From NCBI GenBank assembly GCA_030544215.1, contig JARZZO010000012.1, positions 42,633,194 to 42,697,193 of the forward strand: a stretch of DNA of 64,000 nt, in the 5' to 3' direction. The position numbers were made by a program, and so were the translations under genes. This stretch comes from Zantedeschia hybrid cultivar. Taxonomy: Eukaryota > Streptophyta > Magnoliopsida > Alismatales > Araceae. Below, piece after piece: positions 48,213-59,557 of the stretch (the first letter of the stretch is position 1; each line of letters opens with the position of its first letter). Under the pieces are notes generated by a model. That model had not been told where the DNA came from. It searched no databases and saw only the letters and a program-made list of their open reading frames with translations.

Positions 48213-49996
48213 TGTAAGGATTGAGGTTTCAGATCTAGTTATCGGGTCAGTTTCGGGGTCGGATCCCTTAGTTTGGACCCTGATGGGGCTGAGACAAGCT
48301 CGACGCGATTTAAATGGCGTCCAGCAATGTAGACGTGTTCTAGGCTGTGCCACGTGGGCGCCATGTAGACTGGTCTTAGGGCGCGAGAGTACGGCCCCGG
48401 TCTTATCGTCTGAATGGCGTCTTGCAAGGACAACGCCATTTAGAGTGCGACCCTGGTTTGTCAGTGTACGGCCCGGTCTTGTCATCTGAATGACGTCGGG
48501 CTTGCACGACGCGTTTTACCCAGCTTCTGGTTGACCCTGCGAACCCTCCCTCCTTTCCCTCATTCTCTCCTTCCTCTTCTCTCTCTTCTCTTCTCTCCGG
48601 CGAACCAGCAATGTAACGACCCGCCATCCTATGACCGGAGATCCGATCACTAAATGGATGTCGGCCCATTAACTACGAGTTCACACCCGGATCTCACACA
48701 ACACATCTGGAGGAGTAAGTGCTAAACAGAGCTAAATATAACAAACACACGGACTACGAGGAGAACGAGTGCGCAGAAAGAAAGATAATAATGTCCGTAT
48801 ACAGTCCAACAATAATTACATGTCCAACAATTAAATAAGTACAGGCAGAAGGAAAGTACAACAACATCGGGGCATACCCCGGAACTAAGACAGCTGCTGG
48901 TCCACACACCAAGAAGACACCACGCTTCCGCTGCGCCACGAGGTCCACACCTGAAACCGCAGGGAGTGAGCCACACCAGAAATGGGCTCAGTAGGGATCA
49001 TCCGATCCCTCGCCTCCCACTCACACACCCACAAGAGCAACAACAGGAATATATGGCAATTAAGTAAAGCAGTAAACATAGCACTCAACCTGATAGGAAC
49101 CATACGATAAGTAGTGTAACAAAAACAGTACCAAGTAACCCGAAGAACCCAACACAAAGTCACGTCGCACAGTCAAAGTCCACGAAGCGACTGAACCACA
49201 TTGTCGATCGAAGTCAAACGTCGCCTCCCAACACTACCACCACTGCTCACGCCTGTCCACCCCTTCAGTGTTCCGGGGCACTGTAGGGTGAGGTAGTGAG
49301 CTAAACTAGGACTAGCTGGACTCAGTGTACCGCCACTGCCAGCTACGTGTGCACACAAGCAGTCTAGACTACTGTCCTACCACCGGATTGCCTCCACGCT
49401 AGGCCTCAGCGCTTCCAGGAGGGCCCTGGGGACCGGCGAACCCCCGTCAAGCCGAAGCTACAGGAACTACCCACAAACCCAACCCTCCCGGGCTGCGTCA
49501 GGCCAAAGGGCTAAGGGTACCACTCGTAACCTTGATCAAAGGTCACATCAGGCCCAGTGGCTAAAGGGTAAACCAACTCCCACCAGTACCAGCTCCACAG
49601 CAAGAAACGCGCTGGAAGCTGTCACGACAAACAGGGAAACCCCGACCCGCTGAGGCCAAGCAGCAACCCCTCGGATAGCGCTCTAGCTACTCCGGCCCGA
49701 CGGGCTCAAGGTGGTTCTGCTTCCCTCAGCTAAAGGTAAACCACAACATGTACCCCTTCTCCCACCGGTACGGCACAATGCCTCACAGACACCATGACCC
49801 TGTCCCCATCGGTCCATGGTGACAAACATAAACCACAGTCATATCGATCCACAGTCGTGTAAACACACACACACATAACATGATGCCATTCCACACACAC
49901 AGAAGTCCTCAGTCTCAGTGTACAACGTAAAACATGCCATAGAACCGCCAACAGTGGAACACATGCTAAAAACCAGCACTAAGACAGTTTCTGTCT

Positions 49997-50353
49997 TGAA
50001 TCACGTCGACCGAGGTCGACGCCATTCAAGCTCCTCATATAGGTTTATTAAAAGCCAGATTATCTCTTGAAACGCGTCCACCTATGAAGCCGCCGTTTAA
50101 AAACGCGTCAGGGTCGCACGACGCCATTCAACCCAGAAATCCAGATTGCAGAACCGTTAAACGGGGGCATTTCCTGCCTAAATGGCGTCATGATGGCCCG
50201 ACGTCCTTCCAAAAGGCGTCGTCCATCCATGACGTCATTTAGCGCCAGAACCCCTAACTCAGGAAACCTCGAACAGGGAGGTTTCTGCCCTAAAACGTGT
50301 CGTACTGACCCGACGTCTTTCGGAAAGGCGTCGACCAGGCATGACGCCATTTA
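49997..50353. repeat. Seven CGTC-N10-GACG dyads (solo LTR, block 2)
   Basis: Units: 49997-50028, 50068-50099, 50099-50130, 50179-50210, 50210-50241, 50291-50322 and 50322-50353. Three pairs share ends with an exact 31-bp phase. This is the mirror of the block at 56178-56532 in the direct solo LTR. Confidence 0.88.
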
Positions 50354-50907
50354 GTGCCAGAAACCAGGTTTCCTGGTTCAACCCGAGGGTTTCTCCCTTG
50401 AACCCCAAGCACCCCGAAAAGCCCCAAAACCAAAAAAGGGGGAAGATGAGAACGTCAAGCACCACGATCATGCTATGAAACCACGTCCACAAACACCGCC
50501 ATTCCCACAAGGAATCCCCCTAAACATGCTCAATCTAACCCCAAACACGCCACATCACGCCAAGAAGCAAACGAGCACACATGCAAGGTTTCGTCCCCCT
50601 ACCGGTTCTTGAACTCCGCCAAGCTCCGTGCCGCCGTCCCGGTGCACCGCACACCGCCGCCGGTACCCTCGAGGACGCCGCCACTCCGCCGGGACGTCGG
50701 CCGCCGTCCGGAGAGTGGAACACCGCGAAGGAAGTGGTGGAGGTAGAGGTGAGAGGTAAGGTAGTGTTGGAGTGGTGGAAGAGGAAGAAGAGGAAGGGAA
50801 GGGAAAGAAGAAGCGTCGGAGAGGGAGCGGAGAGGGTGAGGAGAGAGAGAGTGAAGGTGAGAATGAGGGAAAGAAGGGGAGGCTCGCGGGGTCAATCCGA
50901 ATCCAGC

Positions 50908-51241
50908 TAAAACGCGTCGATCGAGGCAGACGCCAATCAGTCTGACAGGACAGCCGTACTGACAGCGGTCTGAAACGCGTCACCCTCCACGGACGCCGTT
51001 CAGACGACAGGACAGGCCGTACTGTCAACGCTCTGGCGCCGTACCCTGACATCGCAGATGTCGCAGTCTGAATCGCGTCGACCAATCTGGACGCCGTTCA
51101 GACGAAATGACAGGGGCCGTACTCTCGCGGCCCGAAACCTGCCCACGTGGCGCACACGTGGCACAACAACCATCAGACCTAAATGGCGTCCACGCACCCT
51201 GACGCCTTTTGAAAGGCGTCAAGCAGTGCTGACGCCATTCA
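50908..51241. repeat. Five CGTC-N10-GACG dyads (solo LTR, block 1)
   Basis: Units: 50908-50939, 50971-51002, 51069-51100, 51180-51211 and 51210-51241. Mirror of 55307-55640. Confidence 0.88.
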
Positions 51242-51787
51242 GCCAAGAATCTCAAGACCCCTCCAGGGTCCAAACTAGGGGATCCGGCCCGAACCCGACC
51301 CGAACACAGAACCCGAAACCTCAGTCCTTACAAGCGAACCCTTTCCTCCCTCTCCTTCCTTTCCTCCTCTCCCTCCACTCCATTGACCTACCAACTTCCT
51401 CCACTACCACCACCACTTCCTTCGCAGTGCACTTCTCTCCGGACGGCGGTCGATGTCCCGGTGGAATAATGGCATCTACGGCGGCACCAGCGGCGGCGTG
51501 TGGCAAGGCGGGTTGGCTGCTTGGAGCTAGGAGGAGTCCGAGTAACCGGTAGGATGACGAACCCCGTTGTATTTCGTTTAAAAACCATGTTTTCCCTCTT
51601 TGGAGCATGTTTAGGGGTTTTCTTGGGGTGAAAATACTCAATGCATGTAATGAGAAATTTAGTGTTTTAATGGGTATTTAGGTTTTTCTCCTCATTCTCC
51701 ACGTTTTTCATGTTTTTATACGATTTTGGGGAGGAAATCCCACCCCGTGGATCGGGAGATGGCGGGGGAGAACCTGTCTGTGAGGGT

Positions 51788-52016
51788 TAAATGGCGTCGG
51801 GGGACAGCGACGCCTTTTAGAAAGGCGGCTTCCACCCGCGACGCGATTTAGCCCAAATATCAGACTCTGTCTCTGGACTGATGAGTGTCCAGGGACAACG
51901 ACGCCTTTCAAAAGGCGGCTGCATATGATGACGCGTTTAGGCCATTTCCGAAGCCAGATTTCACATGAACCAGTTTAGGTGGCTTGAATGACGTCGGCCT
52001 TGGGTGACGCGATTCA
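51788..52016. repeat. Five CGTC-N10-GACG dyads in Tekay A 5' LTR
   Basis: Units 51788-51819, 51819-51850, 51879-51910, 51909-51940 and 51985-52016. Pairs are phased 31 and 30 bp apart. The second member of each pair has GGCGGC instead of GGCGTC as left half-site. Confidence 0.82.
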
Positions 52017-52728
52017 AGACAGAATCACATTAATTCATGCTATTAACATATCTTCACACTGTTAGAAAGTTTGGTTAGATGCATCCTTGAAATCGTACTT
52101 GAGGATGAGGATTTTTACGTGATCGGATCGCACTGTGTTGTGTTTTATACGATCGTGGGCCTAGAGTGACAGTTGTTAGCGCTTAGGCACCCTGTGTCAG
52201 TGTGGGAGTGACACGGCGCCGGTGTGGGAGTGGCGGGGTGACGCCTAGAGAGAGGGTCACTTGGTGTACCCCGGGGTATAGCTAGTACTGGTGTGGGAGT
52301 GGTACATTCGGAGTGTCACTCGTGCTAGGGGATCGAAGGATCCCTACTGAGTCTTTTCGACGAGACTCACCCCTGCGATTTTCATGTGAGGGTTCCAGGC
52401 AGGCGTAGCGAGGAGAGTGTTGCTTTGGGTCGCACGCCAGCAACCGTTGTTCCGGGGTATGCGCCGATGTAGTTGTCATTTTATTTTCTGGCATGTATGC
52501 TTAATTATTTCTTTTTAGTTGGAGTATGTAATTATTTGCTGAGTCGAGTCACATTGTAATAATTTTTAATTCCTGCATTTTCTTTGTAATTTAATGCGAT
52601 GTGAATGTTTAGCTTAGTTTATTATTTATTTTTCAGACTTATCAGGATCCTGGTTTGGCTCCAAATTAATGATTCGGTACCCATTTAGTAATCGGATCTC
52701 CGATTATAGGGTGGCGGGTCATTACAGT

Positions 52729-52740
52729 TGGTATCAGAGC
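52729..52740 (+). promoter_or_regulatory. Primer-binding site of Tekay A
   Basis: TGGTATCAGAGC, two bases after the 5' LTR end. Initiator-Met type. Confidence 0.88.
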
Positions 52741-52886
52741 ATTCAGTCTGGCAAATAAATGAATAACTAGGTTAAATATCGTAATTACCGGCAAATAATT
52801 ACATTATTCCGTACAGGCATGGCGGTAGTGTAGGTTTTTAGGACTCTAATTAGAACTTTTCAATTTTTGTGATTATAGGCGATTAG

Positions 52887-53984
52887 ATGGCTCTTAGGAA
52901 GAGGATGCCAGTCATTAGAGAGCGGGGAGATGTCCCTAGTGGATCTGAGGCCGGTAGGCCGAGTATGGAGCGTTTCATGGAGGCTATGATGGACACGATT
53001 GCTAGATACCAGACCCGAGACCCTAGTGAGAGTTCTAGTGCTCAGGGAGGGTCTTCAACTACACTGGAGAGATTCCTGAAGCTGAAGCCGCCTCATTTTA
53101 CCGGTCGTCCCGACCCTGATGAGGCTGTTCATTGGTTGAGGGAGATGGAAAAAACTTTTGATACTATGGATTGTGCGGCGGTTGAGAGGACTCCGTTGGC
53201 TACCTTCATGTTGAAGGACGATGCCTACGATTGGTGGACCACTTTGAAGAGTTTGTCATATGCAGATAGGAATCTCAGAGAGATTCCATGGGAGGCATTC
53301 GTGAAGGAATTCAATGCTCAGTACTTCCCTAGGTATGTCCAGAGGGCCAAGGAGAGAGAATTTATGGAATTGACCCAAGGAAGCATGACGGTGCTTGAGT
53401 ACCAGATGAAGTTTGTTTCACTTGGAAGGTTCGTGCCTTTTATCTCAGGAGACGAGGAGCGTCGGACTGAGAAATTTGTGGATGGACTGAGGTCCAATTT
53501 GAGGAGTTTTGTGGTATCCCACTGTTGTACATATTTGGCATCGACGGTTAGGTGTGCCGCGGCAGTAGAGGCACAGCATGAACAGTCAGCTCGAGAGAGG
53601 GGACTAACTACTCAGGGGCCAGCTCATGGCAGAGGGAAGACAGCAGCAGCAGCAGCTCCTTCGTCCGGATCAGGATCGTCTTCACTCGGCTGTAGATTCA
53701 GGAGGTTCTTTCGAGGAGGTGGTAGCAGCAACGGTAGTAGCAGACCCAGACAGAGCCAGCAGAGTCAGTCGGTGTCCAGTGCTCAGCAGGAGGCAGCTCA
53801 GAGGCTTCCAGTAGCTTGTCGACATTGCGGTGGTACTCACGGTGGGACTCAGTGTCCTGCATTTTCTAGGAGGTGTTACACTTGTGGCCAGCCGGGCCAT
53901 TTGGCGCGGTATTGCCCGCAGGGGCATGGTCAGGGGCAGGGTCCAGGTGATCAGAAGAAGTCGAGGACCCAGGGAGAGTTTTAG
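52887..53984 (+). pseudogene. gag: Tekay A gag, frameshifted at its end
   Basis: 366-codon frame from ATG 52887 without internal stop. Capsid domain: FLKLKPPHFTGRPDPDEAVHWLREMEK through FVDGLRSNLRSFVVSHCC. Gln/Ser-rich linker, then two zinc knuckles: CRHCGGTHGGTQC (a CX2CX3HX4C variant, from 53817) and canonical CYTCGQPGHLARYC (from 53874). The stop at 53982 is an artefact of decay: B has four G where A has three at 53972-53974, and restoring the count would run gag into protease in one frame. It is the best preserved gag of the Tekay pair. Confidence 0.88.
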
Positions 53985-54379
53985 CTATCACCAGGAAGGA
54001 GGCTCGTGCATCCAACTTGGTGGAAGGTACACTTTCTATCCTTGGGAACTCTGCGCATGTGTTAATTGATTTGGGTGCTTCGCATTCTTTTATTTCTGAG
54101 CAGTTCGTAGATATTCTTTTTGCACCCGTTGTTGAGATGTCTGATGGACTAATGGTAGAGGTTCCTTCTGGGGATTTCATGTTGTCTTATAACTGTTTGA
54201 GTGAGGTTCCCTTGACCATTGAGGGCCATGAGTTACTTGCCCAGTTAGTTGTGCTTGCTATTCGCGACTTTGATGTCATCTTGGGCATGGACTGGTTGGA
54301 GGCTTATTATGCCGAGGTGGACTGCCACAGGAAGATGGTGCGTTTCTCTATTCCGGACATCCCGACCTTCTACTTCTAA
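53985..54379 (+). pseudogene. pro: Tekay A protease
   Basis: Aspartic protease. VLIDLGASHSFIS has catalytic Asp at 54068 followed by Leu, as in B. Further blocks: EVPSGDFMLSYNC and FDVILGMDWLEAYYAEVDC. The frame ends at TAA 54377-54379 (PTFYF-stop-GIRLSS) and reopens directly in the same frame into RT. B has a stop at the identical codon. Confidence 0.85.
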
Positions 54380-55216
54380 GGTATTAGGCTCTCTTCTCGT
54401 GGTATTCTTATTTCTGCCTTTAAGGCCCAAAGATTGATTGTTGGTGCTTGTGAGGCTTTCCTTGCCTCTGCTGTTTTAGCTGATGTTAGTAGTAGTTCCA
54501 GTCCTTGGGAGGTGCCTATAGTTTGTGATTTTGTTGATGTGTTCCCTGAGGAGTTGCTTGGCCTTCCTCCTCAGCGAGAGGTTGAGTTTACCATTGAGCT
54601 TGCACCAGGTACGACGCCATTGTCTAAAGCCCCGTATCGGATGGCTCCGGCTGAACTCGCTGAGTTAAAGGCGCAGTTGCAGGAATTGCTAGATAAGGGT
54701 TTTATTCGTCCCAGTACTTCTCCGTGGGGTGCTCCAGTTCTATTTGTCAGGAAGAAGGATAGTTCTCTGAGGTTGTGTATCGATTATAGACAGCTGAACC
54801 AGGTGACGATAAAGAACAAGTACCCACTTCCGAGAATCGACGATCTGATGGATCAATTGCAGTCTGTGAAAGTGTCTTTAAAGATTGACTTGAGATCAGG
54901 GTATTATCAGATGAGGATCCGTAAGGTTGATGTTAGTAAGACGGCCTTTAGGACGCGGTATGGACATTATGAGTTTTTGGTTATGCCTTTTGGCTTGACC
55001 AATGCTCCGGCGGCTTTTATGGATTTGATGAACCGGGTCTTCAGGGCCTACCTGGATCAATTTGTGGTGGTATTTGTAGATGATATTTTAGTATATTCTT
55101 CTTTTGAGAAAGAACATGCCACACATCTTCATGTGGTATTGCAGGGTCTGAGAGAGCACCAACTCTATGCCAAGTTTAGCAAGTGTGAATTCTGGCTAGA
55201 TAAGGTGCACTTCCTG
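54380..55216 (+). pseudogene. Tekay A reverse transcriptase, N-terminal part
   Basis: In frame with protease. VPIVCDFVDVFPEELLGLPPQREVEF, APYRMAPAELAELKAQLQELLDKGFIRPS, SLRLCIDYRQLNQVTIKNKYPLPRIDDLMDQLQ, LRSGYYQMRI, MPFGLTNAPAAFMDLMNR and the catalytic FVDDILVYSS (about 55073-55100). No stop from 54380 to the break. It is cut at FWLDKVHFL by a solo LTR (duplication TCCTG 55212-55216). These blocks are diagnostic of the Tekay/Del chromovirus lineage. Confidence 0.9.
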
Positions 55217-55306
55217 TGTAAGGACTGAGGTTTCGGGTTCTGTATTCGGGTCGGGTTCGGGCCGGATCCCCTGGTTTGGACCCTGTGGGGTCTTGAGATT
55301 TTTGAC

Positions 55307-55640
55307 TGAATGGCGTCAGCACTGCTCGACGCCTTTCAAAAGGCGTCAGGGTGTGTGGACGCCATTTAGGTCTGCTGGTTGTTGTGCCACGTGTGCGCCA
55401 CGTGGGCGGTTTTCGGGCCGCGAGAGTACGACCCCTGTCACTTCGTCTGAACGGCGTCCAGGTGGGTCGACACGATTCAGACTGCGACATCTGCGATGTC
55501 AGGGCACGGCGTCAGAGCGCTGCCAGTACGGCCTGTCACAGCATCTGAACGGCGTCCACGGCGAGCGACGCGTTTCAGAGCGCTGTCAGTACGGCTGTCC
55601 TGTCAGACTGATTGGCGTCTACCTCGATCGACGCGTTTTA
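55307..55640. repeat. Five CGTC-N10-GACG dyads (solo LTR, block 1)
   Basis: Units 55307-55338, 55337-55368 (30-bp phase), 55448-55479, 55546-55577 and 55609-55640, about 90-420 bp from the LTR start. Confidence 0.88.
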
Positions 55641-56177
55641 GCGAGATTCTGATTGACCCCGCGAGCCTCCCCTTCTTTCCCTCATTTTCGCCTTCTCACT
55701 CTCTCTCTTCGCCCTCTCCGCTCTCTCCGCCCTCTTTCCTCCCTTCCCTTCCTCTTCCATCACTCCATAGCCTCCTTACCTCTCACCTCTACCTCCACCA
55801 CCTCCTTCGCGGCGTTCCATTCTCCGGACGGCGGCCGACGTCCCGACGGAGTGGCGGCGTCCTCGAGGGTACCAGCGGCGGTCTGCGGTGCGGCGGGTCG
55901 GCGGCGAGGAGCTTGGAGGAGTTCAAGAACCGGTAGGGGGACGAACCTTGCATGTGTTACTCGTGTTTTCCTTGGCGTGACATGATGTGTTTGGGCTAGA
56001 TTGAGCATGTTTAGGGGGTTTTCTTGTGGGAATGGCTGTGTTTGTGATCGTGGATTCGTAGCATGCGTGTGATGGTTGAGTTCCTCTTCCTCCCCTTCTT
56101 GTTTCGGGGCTTTTTCGGGGTGTTTGGGGTTAAGGGAGAAACCCTCGATTCGAACCAGGGAACCAGGTTTCTGGCGC

Positions 56178-56532
56178 TAAACGGCGTCGTGCCTGGTCGA
56201 CGCCTTTTAGAAGGACGTCAGGGCAGTATGACGCCTTTTAGGGCAGAAACCTCCCTGTTCGAGGTTTTTCGAGTAGGGGTTCTGGCGCTAAATGACGTCA
56301 TGGATGGAAGACGCCTTTCGGAAAGACGTCGGGCCATCATGACGCCATTTAGGCAGGAAATCACCCCGGGTAAGGGTATGTAAATCTGGAAATTCGGTGT
56401 GAATGGCGTCTGTGGACCTGGACGCATTTTAAATAGGCGACTCCCTATGACGACGCGTTTCAAGGAATAGTCTAGCTTTAATAAACCTGTCTGAGGGGCT
56501 TGAATGGCGTCGACCTCGGTCGACGCGATTCA
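56178..56532. repeat. Seven CGTC-N10-GACG dyads (solo LTR, block 2)
   Basis: Units 56178-56209, 56209-56240, 56289-56320, 56320-56351, 56400-56431, 56431-56462 and 56501-56532. Three perfect 31-bp-phased pairs lie 111 bp apart, then a single unit. Confidence 0.9.
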
Positions 56533-57920
56533 AGACAGAACTGTGTAATCCTGGTTTTACCATGTGTTTCACTGCGGGACGGTTCAATGTATGTGTTACG
56601 TTGTACGCTGAGACTGAGGACTTCTGCGTGAATGGAGTTACATCATGTCATATGTGTGTATGTGCTTACACAACTGTGGATCGGAATGACTGTGGTTTAC
56701 GTTTGTCACCATGGACCGATGGGGACAGGGTCATGGTGTCTGTAAGGCATTGTGCCGTACCGGTGGGAGAAGGGGTACATGTTGTGGTTTACCTTTGGCT
56801 GAGGGAAGCAGAACCACCTTGAGCCCGTCGGGCCGGAGTAGTTGGTGCGCTATCCGAGGGGTTGCTGCTTGGCCTCAGCGGGTCGGGTTTCCCTGTTTGT
56901 CGTGGCAGCTTCCGGCGCGTTTCTTGCTGTGGAGCTGGTTGTGGAGTTGTTTTACCCCTGTAGCCACTGGGCCTGATGTGACCTTTGATCAAGGTTACGA
57001 GTGGTACCCTTAGCCTTTTGGCCTGACGCAGCCCGGGAGGTTAGGGTTGTGGGTAGTTCCTGTAGCTTCGGCTTGACGGGGGTTCGCCGGTCCCCAGGGC
57101 CCTCCTGAAGCGCTGAGGCCTAGCGTGGAGGCAATCCGGACGGTAGGACAGTAGTCTAGACTGCTTGTGTGCACACGTAGCTGACAGTGGCGGTACACTG
57201 GTTCCAGCTAGTCCTAGTTTGGCTCACTGCCTCACCGTACAGTGCCCCGGAACACTGTAGAGGTGGACAGGCGTGAGCAGTGGTGGTAGTGTTGGGAGGC
57301 GACGTTTGACTTCGGTCGACAGTGTGGTTCAGTCGCTTTGTGGACTTTGGCTGTGAGACGTGACTCTGTGTTGGGTTCTTCGGGTTGCTTAGAACTGTTC
57401 TTGCTACACTGCTTATCGTACGTTTCTTATCAGATTTAGGTGCTGTGTTTATTGCTTTACTTAATTGCCATATATCTGTGTTGTTACACTTATGGGTGTG
57501 TGAGTGGGAGGCAGGGGATCGGATGATCCCTACTGAGCCCAATTCTGGTGTGGCTCACTCCCTGCGGTTTCAGGTGTGGACTTCGCGGCGTGTGGAGGCG
57601 TGTGGTGCCTTCTTGGTGTGCGGACCAACAGCTGTCTCTGTTCCGGGGTATGCCCCGATGTTGTTGTACTTTCTTTCTGCCTGTACTTATTTAATTTGTT
57701 GGACATGTAATTATTGTTGGACTGTATACGGACATTGTTATTTTCCTTCCTGCGCACTTGCTTACCTCTGTAGTCCGTGTGATTGTTATATTTAGCCTTG
57801 TTTAGCACTTACTCCTCCAGATGTGTTGTGTGAGATCCGGGTGTGAACCCGTAGTTAATGGGCCGACATCCATTTAGTGATCGGGTCTCCGGTCATAGGA
57901 TGGCGGGTCGTTACATCCTG

Positions 57921-58634
57921 GGACTTCTCATTTCTGGAGATGGCATTGTCGTGGATCCAACCAAGATTGAGGCAATAATGGATTGGAGCAGACCGACAAC
58001 AGTAACTGAGATCAGGAGCTTCTTGGGATTAGCAGGATATTGCAGACAGTTTGTCTAGGGTTTTTCTTCGATAGCGACTCCCTTGTCGAGGTTGACTCGT
58101 AAGGAAGTTCGTTTCGTGTGAACCGAGGAGTTTGAGCGGAGTTTCATTGAGTTGAAGACTCGCCTCAGTTCGGGTCCAGTGTTGGTACTTCCATTAGGTT
58201 CCGGTGGATTTGTGGTTTATTCAGATGCATCACGTCGAGGTTTGGGTGCGGTTCTGATGCAGCATGGTAAGGTTGTGGCCTATACTTCTATGCAGCTGAA
58301 GAAGCACGAGGAGAACTATCCCACTCATGACTTAGAGTTGGCAGCTGTGGTTTTTGCAGTAAAGATTTGGCGGCACTATTTGTATGGAGAGAAATTTCAG
58401 GTTTTTACCGTTCACAAGAGCCTGAAGTATGTATTCACACAGAAGGATCTGAACTTGAGGCAGCGCAGGTGGATGGAATTTATCAAGGATTATGATCTCG
58501 ACCTTTCTTATCATCTAGGCAAGGCGAATGTGGTGGCAGATGCCTTGAGTCGGAAGACGGTTGTGTCATATCTCATGGTTCGAGAATGGAGGTTATTTGA
58601 GCAGGTTATGGAATCTTCCTTTTGGGTTCCGTGA
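57921..58634 (+). pseudogene. Tekay A end of RT and RNase H
   Basis: Resumes at GLLISGDGIVVDPTKIEAIMDW directly after the duplication; the frame matches once the LTR is removed. TAG at 58057 (Gln to stop) and TGA at about 58119 (Trp to stop) precede a clean RNase H: VVYSDASRRGLGAVLMQHGKVVAY (catalytic Asp in YSDAS), TYDLELAAVV-like THDLELAAVVFAVKIWRHYL, and NVVADALSR near 58530. Ends at TGA 58632 (Arg CGA in B). Confidence 0.85.
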
Positions 58635-59557
58635 GAGGCTGATAGAGCCATGTTGGCCAGCTTAACTGTGAGGCCGGCAATGTACCATGCCGTAATTGAG
58701 GCTCAGAGGTAGATGCAAAGTTACCGCAAGTTCTCCAGACACCGGAGGTGGAATTGTGGGATGATGGTACAGTCAGGTTTAGAGGCAAACTCTATGTTCC
58801 GGCCGAGGAGGACATGCGCAGAAGTGTCTTGGATGAGGCGCACCATTCTAGATATGGAGTACATCCCGGAACGACTAAGATGTATCATTGTTTGAGGAGG
58901 CACTTTTGGTGGCCTGGTATGAAGAAGGACGTGGCTGATCATGTGGCAAGGTGCCTGACTTGTCAGCATGTTAAGATAGAACACTAGAGACCAGGAGGAT
59001 TGTTGCAACCTTTGCCGATCCCAGAATGGAAATGGGAACATATAACTACGGACTTTGTGATGGGATTGCCTGTGTCCCCTTGCAGAAGAGACGCGATCTG
59101 GGTCATTGTTGATCGATTGACCAAATTGGCACACTTCCTGGCTATTAGGAAAGACTGGTCAGTCGGTAAGTTGGCTAAGTTGTTTGTGGATCGGATCATC
59201 TCTCTGTACGGGGTGCCCTTATCCATCGTGTCAGACCGAGATCCGAGATTTACTTCTAGATTCTGGAAGAGTTTTCAGAAGGCCTTGGGCACGTAGTTAG
59301 CCTTCAGCTCAGCCTATCATCCCGAGACTGATGGGCAATCGGAGAGGGCCATTCAAATTCTGGAGGATATGCTCAGGGCATGTTGCCTAGACTGGGGAGG
59401 TTCTTGGGAGCAGCACTTGTCTACAGTGGAGTTTGCTTACAACAACAGTTATCATTCTAGTATCGATATGGCGCCTTACGAGGCATTGTACGGGCGGCCG
59501 TGTCGATCTCCTGTAAATTGATCTGAGATTGGCAAGAGGCAGATAGCAGGACCATAG
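58635..59557 (+). pseudogene. int: Tekay A integrase, stops and a frameshift
   Basis: A one-base loss near 58708 relative to B shifts the frame. Then VLDEAHHSRYGVHPGTTKMYHCLRRHFWWPGMKKD to CLTCQHVK (HHCC zinc domain, 58825-58980). Catalytic core: ITTDFVMGLPVS, IVSDRDPRFTSRFW, and Glu in DGQSERAIQ. Stops: TAG 58985, TAG 59294 (same codon as TAG 62948 in B), TGA 59519 and TAG 59555. The usual HPQTDG is HPETDG in both A and B. Confidence 0.85.

Larger units (their letters stand above)
48612..51332 (-). repeat. Solo Tekay LTR, inverted, inside the A 5' LTR
   Basis: 2721 bp, from TGTAACGACCCGCC (reverse complement of the LTR end) to CAGTCCTTACA (reverse complement of the LTR start), flanked by AGCAA (48607-48611) and AGCGA (51333-51337). 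The uninterrupted site is seen in the A 3' LTR at 60225-60245 (GAACCGGCGAACCC), which confirms a simple insertion. No internal region is present, so it is a solo LTR left by LTR-LTR recombination. Confidence 0.9.
48213..52726 (+). repeat. Tekay A 5' LTR, split by an inverted solo LTR
   Basis: LTR sequence is 48213-48611 and 51338-52726, with the nested LTR and one copy of its duplication between. Starts TGTAAGGATTGAGG and ends GGCGGGTCATTACA. Three dyads lie at 48311-48342, 48411-48442 and 48487-48518, and five more at 51788-52016. Confidence 0.88.
55217..57915 (+). repeat. Solo Tekay LTR in the RT of element A
   Basis: 2699 bp from TGTAAGGACTGAGG to GGCGGGTCGTTACA, flanked by the perfect duplication TCCTG (55212-55216 and 57916-57920). 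No internal sequence. It belongs to the longer LTR subfamily with the inverted copy at 48612-51332. Its 3' half (about 56560-57890) differs from the A and B LTRs except for shared patches such as the GAAGCAGAACCACCTTG segment and the last ~60 bp. Confidence 0.93.

Noticed and set aside
48722..49951. Several minus-strand frames with hydrophobic or Cys-rich products inside the inverted solo LTR
   Set aside because: They are the reverse of non-coding LTR sequence also present in the direct copy at 56560-57810; not conserved as protein.
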